Shown one piece after another: positions 1 through 7,466 of a stretch of 64,000 nt of DNA. The notes below the pieces were generated by a model. It ran no database searches and was not told the DNA's origin. It saw nothing but the letters and a program-made list of their open reading frames with translations. This DNA comes from Sneathiella limimaris (GTDB lineage Bacteria > Pseudomonadota > Alphaproteobacteria > Sneathiellales > Sneathiellaceae). Every line of letters starts with the position of its first letter. The first letter of the stretch is position 1. Location of the stretch: assembly GCF_012932565.1 (NCBI RefSeq), contig NZ_JABBYJ010000001.1, positions 2,418,001 to 2,482,000 of the forward strand, given 5' to 3'. A program made the translations under genes and the position numbers.

Positions 1-221
1 GCGACAAACGCATTTATAACCTTGTTATTGATCAGATGAATTGAGACATCATTTGCATTAAGTCCTGCTGCCGTAAAGAGAGGGGTTGCGTAGGACCGCA
101 GGGTATGCTCAATTTCAGCATCCCGGATATAGGAAAGCTTTGGTTGATTAGCTGCAACCGGTTGCGTGAAAAAGGCCGATACCAGAATGACCGACAAAAA
201 TGTTGTAAATCGTTTGTTCAA
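1..221 (-). CDS. M48 family metallopeptidase, N-terminal fragment (runs off window)
   Basis: The minus strand is open from 221 to the window edge. It starts with a hydrophobic signal peptide (LNKRFTTFLSVILVSAFF, cleavage probably after VAA) followed by the segment SYIRDAEIEHTLRSYATPLF and then NNKVINAFVA. In the M48 peptidases of alphaproteobacteria (BepA/YfgC-like), 'IRDAEIE' and 'INAFV' lie just before the HExxH zinc motif, which would fall outside the window. The family acts in the periplasm on outer-membrane protein assembly. TTG at 221 is the best start: AAAGGGA lies about 10 bases upstream, and an ATG eight bases upstream is out of frame and stops at once. The frame stays open further upstream, so a longer start is possible. 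It is divergent from the gamma-glutamyltransferase gene and may overlap its 5' end. Confidence 0.75.
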   Translation of the reverse strand, partial: MNKRFTTFLSVILVSAFFTQPVAANQPKLSYIRDAEIEHTLRSYATPLFTAAGLNANDVSIHLINNKVINAFV

Positions 222-1728
222 CAGTTCATTCCCTTTGTTGAACTTTAAAGTTAAGAAGTGTCATAGCTCTCGTCAATGGAAGGCTCTAACATCTTTACTC
301 GCTGCAGGCTCACTTTTATTTTTGGCGGCTTGCGAAGATAGCTCCACAACCCAACTTGGCGTAATCGGCAGTGTTGAGGGCCCACTTGGGGGAGCAGCGG
401 CTGATGAGCCACGCGCTGTATTGATCGCTGAAGATATTCTGTCAGCCGGAGGAACTGCCGCGGACGCGGCCACGGCACTTTATTTTACCCTTTCTGTAAC
501 CTATCCCGTCGCAGGTTCCTTAGGGGGCGGTGGTGAATGTCTTGCCTATAGCAAGCAAAACAACCGGATAGATAATCTGAAGTTTCCCGTTGGTGTTGGA
601 GAGAAGGGGGGTGCCATTGGTATCCCAGGAAATATACGCGGCTTTGCTGCTCTTCATGCGCGCTACGGAAAACTGAGTTGGTCCAGCTTGCTGGCTCCGG
701 CTGAGAAGCTGGCGAACTTCGGCGAAAATATGTCTCGGGCACAGTATATGGCCATGGCTGATGCTGGTCGGGATTTATATCTAGATCGTCAATTGCGAGA
801 GTTATATCTGAGCGAGGACGGTACCCTTAAAAAGGAGGGATCTCGAATTCAGCAAATACGTCTGTCTTCCGTCTTGAGTAATATCCGCTCTAACGGCGGT
901 GCTTTCTTCTATTCAGGTAATCTTGCGAAAGCCTTTATTGAAGAAGCAAATCGGATAGGGGGCGAGCTAACAACCACTGACCTTGTGTATTACAGGCCCG
1001 TTTGGCAGCAGGCGAATACATTTGATGTGGATGTTTTGACTGTCGGCACGTCAAACAGTGAATATGGAAAACTGTTTCAAAGTGTTTGGCAAAAAATGTT
1101 TCAGGGTAAAGGTTTCTTGCATATTGGAACTGATATTTCCTATGAGAAATTAGCTGAGTCTTCAGCAACTACATTCAAGGACTATGCCCGATATAATCCG
1201 TTCGGTGCGGGTGGACAGACCTCTTTCGTAACAGCAGATAATGAGGGTAATGCAGTTGCTTGTGTCGTTGGGCTAGGAAAACCATTCGGTTCAGGAAATG
1301 TTGGATCTATATCTGGAATCGTTCTTGCTGAACCTTTAACCGATAAGGATGCGGCCTTTCCAACGACACCAGTTCTCATCATGAACCGCCCCAATAAACT
1401 ATTGTTTTATGCGGGAGGGGTAACCGGTGGAGCCGCCGGTACATTGAGTTCTGTATACACGGCGCTCAAGGTGGTTGCTGAAAACAAAAGTTTGGATGAA
1501 GCGATCAGAGTGCCTCGCTTGTTTACGATGGGGCCAGGGTTACCTCTGCTTTACGAACGTGGCATTGAGCCTGATGTTTTGCAGGATTTGACCAAGGCCC
1601 ATCCGGTCATGTTGGAAGTCAACAAAATTGGGTCTGTAAACGCCATACATTGTGCTGAAGGAAAACCTGAATTCTGCCAATCGAGTGCAGATCCAAGAGG
1701 GTTTGGACTTTCGATAAATCAGCGATAA
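187..1728 (+). CDS. Gamma-glutamyltransferase family protein, predicted lipoprotein
   Basis: This is an N-terminal nucleophile hydrolase of the gamma-glutamyltranspeptidase family, which cleaves or transfers gamma-glutamyl groups (for example from glutathione) outside the cytoplasm. Numbering from an upstream GTG at 166, there is a lipoprotein signal with lipobox LAAC (Cys56). The N-terminal GGT block follows, with AEDILSAGGTAADAA and GSLGGGGECL, and then GIPGNIRGFAALHARYG. The autoprocessing Thr is probably Thr352 in GGQTSF. Length is close to the family norm. The start is unclear: GTG 166, ATG 187, or TTG 235/238. The last pair would clear the divergent M48 gene and give a normal-length signal peptide, but no start has a good ribosome-binding site. 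Lipid anchoring is unusual for GGT. Substrate is unknown; cephalosporin acylase-like activity is possible in this fold. Confidence 0.8.
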   Translation: MTDKNVVNRLFNSSFPLLNFKVKKCHSSRQWKALTSLLAAGSLLFLAACEDSSTTQLGVIGSVEGPLGGAAADEPRAVLIAEDILSAGGTAADAATALYFTLSVTYPVAGSLGGGGECLAYSKQNNRIDNLKFPVGVGEKGGAIGIPGNIRGFAALHARYGKLSWSSLLAPAEKLANFGENMSRAQYMAMADAGRDLYLDRQLRELYLSEDGTLKKEGSRIQQIRLSSVLSNIRSNGGAFFYSGNLAKAFIEEANRIGGELTTTDLVYYRPVWQQANTFDVDVLTVGTSNSEYGKLFQSVWQKMFQGKGFLHIGTDISYEKLAESSATTFKDYARYNPFGAGGQTSFVTADNEGNAVACVVGLGKPFGSGNVGSISGIVLAEPLTDKDAAFPTTPVLIMNRPNKLLFYAGGVTGGAAGTLSSVYTALKVVAENKSLDEAIRVPRLFTMGPGLPLLYERGIEPDVLQDLTKAHPVMLEVNKIGSVNAIHCAEGKPEFCQSSADPRGFGLSINQR

Positions 1729-1763
1729 ATAGAAAAGTGTTATTTTCTTAAGGTAGTTGTCTC

Positions 1764-2903
1764 GTGATTACAGCATCTCGTGCAGATATTTCGCCCTTTT
1801 ATGCAATGGAAGTCATGAAGGCTGCCAATAAGAGGGAGGCAGAAGGCAAGCAGGTTTTTCACATGGAGGTTGGCCAGCCTGCAACTTCCGCCCCGGCTCC
1901 TGTTATGGAAGCTGCTAAGAAAGCGCTTGATACTCGACCTATTGGATACACTGAGGCCCTGGGAATTCCAGAATTGAGAGAGGCTATCGCTGGTCACTAT
2001 CAGAATATGTATGATCTTGACCTTCCGGCAGATCGGATCGTCGTTACAACGGGATCTTCCGCTGGTTTCTTGCTCAGCTTCTTATCCATGTTTAACGCAG
2101 GGGATCGGGTTGCCTTGGCGGAACCCGGCTATCCAGCCTACCGCAACATTATGAAGGCGGTTGATTTGAATGCCGTTGGTATTTCTTGTGGTCCAGATAC
2201 AAACTTCCAGCCCTCTCCGGAATTGTTGGCATCCTTCAGAGATCAATTAGACGGACTGTTAGTTGCCAGTCCTTCAAACCCAACCGGGACTATGCTGACG
2301 CCAACGGCATTGAAAGATTTGGTAGATTATTGCAAATCCGAGAAGATTGCCTTTATCTCTGATGAGATTTACCACGGGCTTACATATGGGCAAAAAGCGG
2401 TTTCCGCTTTGTCTTACAGCTCGGATGCCGTGATCATAAACTCCTTTTCTAAATATTTTTCGATGACCGGTTGGCGGCTTGGGTGGATGGTAGTGCCCGA
2501 AACATTATTGAAACCCATCGAAAAGCTAACGCAAAGTTTGTATATTTCAGCACCTGCAATTAGCCAGTATGCGGCGGTAGAAGCCTTTAATTGTGAAGAC
2601 GAGCTTGAAGGTTTTATCGGAAATTATGCCCGCAACAGGGATCTGCTTTTAACTGAATTTCCAAAACTAGGTTTAGATAAGCTAGCAGCGGCTGATGGGG
2701 CGTTTTACATCTATGCTGATGTCAGCCACCTGACAGATGACAGTATGAAGTTCTGTCAGGAGATGTTGGACGTTACTGGAGTTGCTGCGACCCCGGGAAT
2801 TGATTTTGATCCCAATCTTGGACACAAATTTGTGCGATTTTCTTTCGCTGGCTCATTTGAAGATATGCGAGGCGCTGTTTATGCCTTGAAAAGCTGGTTA
2901 TAA
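1764..2903 (+). CDS. Class I/II pyridoxal-phosphate aminotransferase
   Basis: Fold-type I aminotransferase of 379 residues, of the aspartate/aromatic aminotransferase group. It transfers an amino group between an amino acid and a 2-oxo acid in the cytoplasm. PLP contacts are visible: SPSNPTG with Asn172, SDEIYHG with Asp200, the Schiff-base Lys230 in NSFSKYFSMTGWR, and the carboxylate-binding Arg near the C terminus (KFVRFSF). The GTG start at 1764 has AAGG about 9 bases upstream. It begins 35 bp after the GGT gene on the same strand, so the two may be cotranscribed, and it ends at a strong bidirectional terminator. The substrate cannot be read from sequence. Confidence 0.85.
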   Translation: MITASRADISPFYAMEVMKAANKREAEGKQVFHMEVGQPATSAPAPVMEAAKKALDTRPIGYTEALGIPELREAIAGHYQNMYDLDLPADRIVVTTGSSAGFLLSFLSMFNAGDRVALAEPGYPAYRNIMKAVDLNAVGISCGPDTNFQPSPELLASFRDQLDGLLVASPSNPTGTMLTPTALKDLVDYCKSEKIAFISDEIYHGLTYGQKAVSALSYSSDAVIINSFSKYFSMTGWRLGWMVVPETLLKPIEKLTQSLYISAPAISQYAAVEAFNCEDELEGFIGNYARNRDLLLTEFPKLGLDKLAAADGAFYIYADVSHLTDDSMKFCQEMLDVTGVAATPGIDFDPNLGHKFVRFSFAGSFEDMRGAVYALKSWL

Positions 2904-2933
2904 AAAAAGGGAGTGAATTTCACTCCCTTTTTA
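2902..2933. terminator. Bidirectional rho-independent terminator
   Basis: Twelve-base perfect stem (AAAAAGGGAGTG with CACTCCCTTTTT) and loop AATTT, with A/T runs on both sides. It lies between the convergent aminotransferase and rne genes and can serve both. Confidence 0.85.
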
Positions 2934-2935
2934 AT

Positions 2936-5626
2936 TTATGACCGACGCCGGTTCCACCAACCTCTACGACGCGGTTTGCGTTCAGTTTTTGGCTCTTCAG
3001 TCGTCACCGTCTCTGTCTCAGAGGGGGCAGGAGCCTCAGTGGAAGCTTCGTTAGAAGACTGGGTTTCCGTCACCTGTGCTTCCGAAGGAGCCGTTGATGG
3101 AGCATCAGAAGGAGTTTGCTCAGTTTCTTCTTTTGCTTTTGGTTTGCGGCGAGAAGCTCTTTTCGGTTTTTCCTCAATAACTTCTGTAAGAGGGACCATC
3201 TCAGGTTCAATCTCTGAGTTTGCTTCTGCTACCGCCATTTCAGCAGCCTTTTCAGAAGTCTTTTCACTTTTCCGCCGACCGCGGCCTCTTCGGGGACGCA
3301 CCTTTTCGGGTGTTTCTCCCTCTTCGCTACTCTGATTTTCCTCATCGGACTGTTTGGCATCTGAGGTTTCGTCTTCGGATTTTTTCCGACGACCACGGCG
3401 AGGTTTGCTTTTCTTCTCCTCACTGGCAGGCTCTTCAGAGGTAGTTGCCGTTTGCGCAGAATCATCAGAAGCAGCAATCGGAATAACAATAACTTCCGGT
3501 TCTGAACCGTCTTCAGATGTTACGTCATTTTGATCAGTTTCGTCCGAGGTGGCTGTGCGAGAGCGTCTGCGACCACCCCGTTTGCCACGGCGGCGTTTCC
3601 GAGGTTCATCATCTTCAGCGTTTTCAGATGTTTCCTCAGTTTCATTTTCCTGAGTAGCTTCAACGCCCTCTTGCTGATCCTGACGATTGTCCCGATTGTT
3701 TTTCCGGCGACGTCTCCGACGGCGACGTTTAGCTGAATTACTTTCACCTTCAGGTTTATCTTCATCTTCCCCTGAACGGTCTTCGATAGGCTCAACGGGA
3801 CTTTCCTGGACTTGCTGCTGCCGTTGTGGGTTGGGTTCACCTTTTTCACGATCGATCCGATGATCGTTCAAGTTCATGGTCGGGTCTGCCATAATCATGA
3901 TGGTCAGACCATACAAGGTTTCCAACTCCTGAATGACAGATCGCTTCTGGTTCAGAAGATAAATGGCGACTTCTGTATTCACCGTTACCGTCAAGCGAGA
4001 GCTTCTTTCCCGGACACCTTCCTCTTCCAGCGCTCGAATAATTAGCAGAGCTGTAGATTCTGTTGATCGCACAAAACCGGATCCACCACATGTGTGGCAT
4101 GTGTTTGTAGATGTTTCCAGGAAGGACGGCCGTAGACGTTGACGAGACATCTCCAGAAGGCCAAATGCACTGATGCGACCGACCTGAATACGGGCACGAT
4201 CAGATTTAAGGCACTCTTTGAGCTTGCGTTCCACTGCTTTGTTGTTGCGATTGTCATCCATATCGATGAAGTCGATCACAATCAAACCTGCAAGGTCCCT
4301 GAGACGCAACTGACGGGCAATCTCTTCTGCCGCCTCCATATTGGTCTTAAGGGCAGTTTCCTCGATGCTTCGCTCTTTGGTTGCTTTGCCAGAGTTTACG
4401 TCAATTGAAACCAGCGCTTCAGTTGGGTTGATGACAATATAACCACCAGATTTCAACTGAACTTCTGGATTGTACATCGAGGCAAACTGCTGCTCCACCT
4501 GAAAACGATGGAAGAGGGGGATACGATCCCGGTAGGGCTGAACCTTTTTGGCATGGCTTGGCATCAGTTTTCGCATGAAATCTTTTGCCGTCCGGTAGCC
4601 TTCGTCACCTTCCACAAGGATTTCGTTGATATCCTTGTTGTAAAGATCCCGAATTGACCGTTTAATCAGGTTCGCTTCTTCATACACACAGACAGGCGCG
4701 ATTGATTTCAGGGTCAATTCCCGAATATCGTCCCACAGCCGCAGAAGAAACTCATAGTCACGCTTGATTTCGACTTTCGTCCGGTTCAAACCAGCGGTTC
4801 GAATGATCACACCGATCCCTTCTGGAACCTCCAGTTCGGAAGCGATTTTTTTCAATCGTTTACGGTCTGCCGGATTGCTAATTTTCCGGCTAATACCACC
4901 GCCACGGCCCGTATTTGGCATCAAAACACTATAACGCCCAGGAAGCGAGATATAGGTAGTCAGGGCAGCACCTTTGTTACCCCGTTCTTCCTTCACGACC
5001 TGTACGAGCAGGATCTGCCGGCGCTTAATGACTTCCTGAATTTTGTAATTCCGCTTGTTAAGCGCTTTACGAGTGATTTCAGGCTCATCATCACCGCCTA
5101 AATTCTCAACAACGTCTTCAGCATCGTCATCTACGGTTTCAAGGCCTCCTAGTGTGTCGCCTTCATCGTCAACAACACCTTCTTCATCTTCATCCGGGGA
5201 TGCTTGAGAAGCCGCGTCAGAACCTTCTTCCGGTTCTGACACATCGGTTTTTTCTGTCTCAGACGATTCAGCTGTTTCACCTTCAGAGGAAGTGGGTGCC
5301 TCTAGTTCCTCATCAACTTCATCTTCAGCCTGCTTTTCAGCGAGATTTTCTTCCGCCAGCAATTCTTCCCGATCCGAAACAGGAATTTGATAGTAATCAG
5401 GGTGAATTTCTGAAAAGGGAAGAAAACCGTGGCGATTACCACCATACTCAACAAATGCTGCTTGTAGGGATGGTTCGACCCGGGTGACTTTGGCAAGATA
5501 AATATTGCCTTTTAATTGTTTCTTTGAGGCTGTTTCGTAATCGAATTCCTCAAGCCGGGTACCTTTTACTATTACTACGCGCGTCTCTTCATCGTGAGAC
5601 GCGTCAACTAACATACGCGTAGCCAT
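2936..5626 (-). CDS. rne: Ribonuclease E (RNase E/G family)
   Basis: Endoribonuclease that starts mRNA decay and processes rRNA and tRNA, and scaffolds the RNA degradosome. Residues 1-90 begin the S1 RNA-binding domain, which is split by a very acidic insert (about 91-190) before it resumes. The RNase H-like and DNase I-like catalytic part follows, with the metal-binding Asp409 in SIDVNSG and the Asp residues of IDFIDMDD (452-458). The zinc-link cysteines are in TCHTCGG (510 and 513). The C-terminal third (about 590-896) is low complexity, alternating acidic stretches with Arg/Lys blocks such as KRRRRRRRRKN, and ends in GWWNRRRS. That is typical of a disordered degradosome scaffold. The start ATG has GGAG 8 bases upstream. 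A promoter-like site predicts a leader of about 340 nt, consistent with the autoregulation through the 5' UTR known in enterobacteria (inference here). Confidence 0.95.
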   Translation of the reverse strand: MATRMLVDASHDEETRVVIVKGTRLEEFDYETASKKQLKGNIYLAKVTRVEPSLQAAFVEYGGNRHGFLPFSEIHPDYYQIPVSDREELLAEENLAEKQAEDEVDEELEAPTSSEGETAESSETEKTDVSEPEEGSDAASQASPDEDEEGVVDDEGDTLGGLETVDDDAEDVVENLGGDDEPEITRKALNKRNYKIQEVIKRRQILLVQVVKEERGNKGAALTTYISLPGRYSVLMPNTGRGGGISRKISNPADRKRLKKIASELEVPEGIGVIIRTAGLNRTKVEIKRDYEFLLRLWDDIRELTLKSIAPVCVYEEANLIKRSIRDLYNKDINEILVEGDEGYRTAKDFMRKLMPSHAKKVQPYRDRIPLFHRFQVEQQFASMYNPEVQLKSGGYIVINPTEALVSIDVNSGKATKERSIEETALKTNMEAAEEIARQLRLRDLAGLIVIDFIDMDDNRNNKAVERKLKECLKSDRARIQVGRISAFGLLEMSRQRLRPSFLETSTNTCHTCGGSGFVRSTESTALLIIRALEEEGVRERSSRLTVTVNTEVAIYLLNQKRSVIQELETLYGLTIMIMADPTMNLNDHRIDREKGEPNPQRQQQVQESPVEPIEDRSGEDEDKPEGESNSAKRRRRRRRRKNNRDNRQDQQEGVEATQENETEETSENAEDDEPRKRRRGKRGGRRRSRTATSDETDQNDVTSEDGSEPEVIVIPIAASDDSAQTATTSEEPASEEKKSKPRRGRRKKSEDETSDAKQSDEENQSSEEGETPEKVRPRRGRGRRKSEKTSEKAAEMAVAEANSEIEPEMVPLTEVIEEKPKRASRRKPKAKEETEQTPSDAPSTAPSEAQVTETQSSNEASTEAPAPSETETVTTEEPKTERKPRRRGWWNRRRS

Positions 5627-5965
5627 ATATAAGCTCCGTGACTGGGATTCCTCCTGTGAGAGGGAAGAATGCAGTCGTATTTTTTGGAAATCGCTAGCGC
5701 CGGTCCCATATTACTTTTCGAGTTTTCCCTCAAGTTTACTTAAGGGTCCCCTCATCACCTGGGGTTATCGGCTGCCGGGCCCGCCTACCTTACAAATACA
5801 AATAGGGGCGGAACGATTTCAGTTTCACAAATCTTTCTCTGCATTGTCTTGAGCACTGATTTCTGACGCTCAGGGGATCTCTAAAAGATGCCAGCTTAAG
5901 CTGTCGAAACCGGCGCCGTCCGGTTGTACAAATTGTACAAGGGGAACTGACCACAGAAACTCACA
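5627..5965 (-). promoter_or_regulatory. Long structured leader of rne
   Basis: About 340 nt between the predicted transcription start and the rne ATG hold no convincing ORF but several inverted repeats. A tandem pair of perfect palindromes, TTGTACAA-A-TTGTACAA, sits at 5924-5940. CAGCTTAAGCTG lies near 5891-5902, a CCCTTAAG/CTTGAGGG arm pair near 5727-5747, and GC-rich arms near 5700 and 5775. It matches no riboswitch consensus I know. Known biology: E. coli RNase E controls its own mRNA through the 5' UTR. The same role here is inference. The rest of the gap, to 6197, holds the two divergent promoters. Confidence 0.5.
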
Positions 5966-5971
5966 GGCATG

Positions 5972-6000
5972 ATGATAGTTACTTGTTAGCAACATCACAA
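5972..6000 (-). promoter_or_regulatory. Candidate sigma-70 promoter for rne
   Basis: On the minus strand, TTGTGA (-35, 5995-6000) is separated by 17 bases from TATCAT (-10, 5972-5977), which matches TATAAT in five of six positions. The predicted start is near 5965. Confidence 0.5.
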
Positions 6001-6060
6001 TTGAATAATTACCCTTTGGGAAAAAAACTTTTGACCCATCGGCATTGATAAACCATTGCC

Positions 6061-6089
6061 TTGTTTATGACGTTTAGTCATTCCATAAT
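6061..6089 (+). promoter_or_regulatory. Candidate sigma-70 promoter for the amidase gene
   Basis: TTGTTT (6061-6066), 17-base spacer, CATAAT (6084-6089). It would give a leader of about 100 nt before the ATG at 6198. The -35 is weak, so this is tentative. Confidence 0.4.
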
Positions 6090-6197
6090 AATGTTATGGT
6101 TTAAAAGTAGATCAGGTGAGCTATTTCTCTATTGGTCTTAAACCGGTAGAATAGGCTGTCTTCTGGGGTTGATTAAGAGAAAAGTATTACTGGAAGT

Positions 6198-7385
6198 ATG
6201 AAAAACATTCTCAATATTTTCTGTCTGTCAGCCATCTGTGTTTTTTTGTTTCTGACAAGTTCCTTTGCCGCGCCAGCAAATATTACCTCGGTTCGGTTGG
6301 GGATTCACCCCGATAAAACGCGCTTTGTGTTGGAAATTGACGAGAAACCGGAATATCGGATTTTTTATTTACCGAATCCTGACCGGCTCGTTATTGATAT
6401 GCAGCAGGTTAATTGGCAGACCTCAGACAAATCCAAAGCCGGTATTGGGTTGATTGAAAACTATCGCTATGGATTGTTTCGTCAGGGGACAAGCCGAATT
6501 GTTTTGGACTTAAAACAGCCTGTTGAGTTAATTCGCGAAGAGACCCTACCTCCAAGTGAGGGAAAACCTTATCGCTTCTTCATTGATATTCGAAAGACCA
6601 GTCGAGAGAATTTTGGAAAACTGGTTCAGCAGAGCCGTCAGCAGCAGGTTGCTGCTCTGGCTCCACGGATTTCTGCCATACCGACCCCGCGTAGCCATCA
6701 GAAATACACAATCATTGTTGATGCCGGTCACGGCGGCATTGATCCTGGTGCGATTGGGGGAAGCGGGATTTACGAGAAGCAACTAACCTTGCAAGTGGCA
6801 AAACGGCTGAAATCTGTATTGGAGGCCGATGCAAAATATAATGTTATTTTGACGCGAGAGACGGATACTTTTCTGAGCCTTCGGGAAAGAGTGGAAATTG
6901 GCCGAAAATATAAGGGCGATCTTTTTATTTCTGTTCATGCGGACAGTATTGGTCGTTCAGATATTCGGGGCTCTACGGTGTATACGCTTTCCGAAAATGC
7001 TTCCGATGATGAAGCAGCTGAACTTGCCCGTATGCATGATAAAGCTGATGTGATTGCGGGTGTCGACCTTGAAGAACAGGATGATACTGTACAGGGAATA
7101 TTGATAGATCTGGCGCAGCGGGAAACCATGAATTTTTCAGTGAAGTTTGCGAAATTATTGTTGCCAGAATTTCGCGGCGTTGGGATTAAGACGGGAAGTC
7201 GCTCCCATCGCTTCGCTGGATTTCGTGTTCTGAAAGCCCCAGATGTTCCTTCTGTACTTGTCGAATTAGGCTATTTGTCTAATCGACATGATGAGGCATT
7301 TTTGAAATCCGAAAAGGGACAGAAGAAAATGGCCGAAGCTATTTCAAACGCCTTGGATAAGTATTTTGCAACACTGGAGCCTTGA
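6198..7385 (+). CDS. amiC: N-acetylmuramoyl-L-alanine amidase (AMIN + Amidase_3)
   Basis: Periplasmic zinc amidase that removes stem peptides from peptidoglycan to split daughter cells. A signal peptide (residues 1-25, ending SSFAA) is followed by an AMIN domain (about 28-135, with TRFVLEID and PDRLVIDM) that targets the septum, a linker, and the Amidase_3 catalytic domain (about 170-390). The zinc ligands are His178 (DAGHGG), Glu193 (IYEK) and His247 (SVHADS), and the catalytic Glu is Glu356 (LVELGYLSN). It is divergent from rne and is followed 81 bp later by PBP1A, an order common in alphaproteobacteria. AmiA, AmiB and AmiC cannot be told apart reliably, so the symbol is by best resemblance. 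Confidence 0.9.
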   Translation: MKNILNIFCLSAICVFLFLTSSFAAPANITSVRLGIHPDKTRFVLEIDEKPEYRIFYLPNPDRLVIDMQQVNWQTSDKSKAGIGLIENYRYGLFRQGTSRIVLDLKQPVELIREETLPPSEGKPYRFFIDIRKTSRENFGKLVQQSRQQQVAALAPRISAIPTPRSHQKYTIIVDAGHGGIDPGAIGGSGIYEKQLTLQVAKRLKSVLEADAKYNVILTRETDTFLSLRERVEIGRKYKGDLFISVHADSIGRSDIRGSTVYTLSENASDDEAAELARMHDKADVIAGVDLEEQDDTVQGILIDLAQRETMNFSVKFAKLLLPEFRGVGIKTGSRSHRFAGFRVLKAPDVPSVLVELGYLSNRHDEAFLKSEKGQKKMAEAISNALDKYFATLEP

Positions 7386-7466
7386 TGCTGCCTTATCTTA
7401 TCTTTAAGGGTTAAAAGTTATTGTCAGATATCTAGCGCTGTTGTCTGAGCCAAATTAAGAGGGTGA

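Noticed and set aside
2913-3849. Frames of 61-140 residues overlapping the rne C-terminal region
   Set aside because: They mirror the repetitive Arg/Glu coding of rne.
5700-5800. Riboswitch in the rne leader
   Set aside because: I compared by eye with cobalamin and fluoride types and found no core consensus; an Infernal search would decide.
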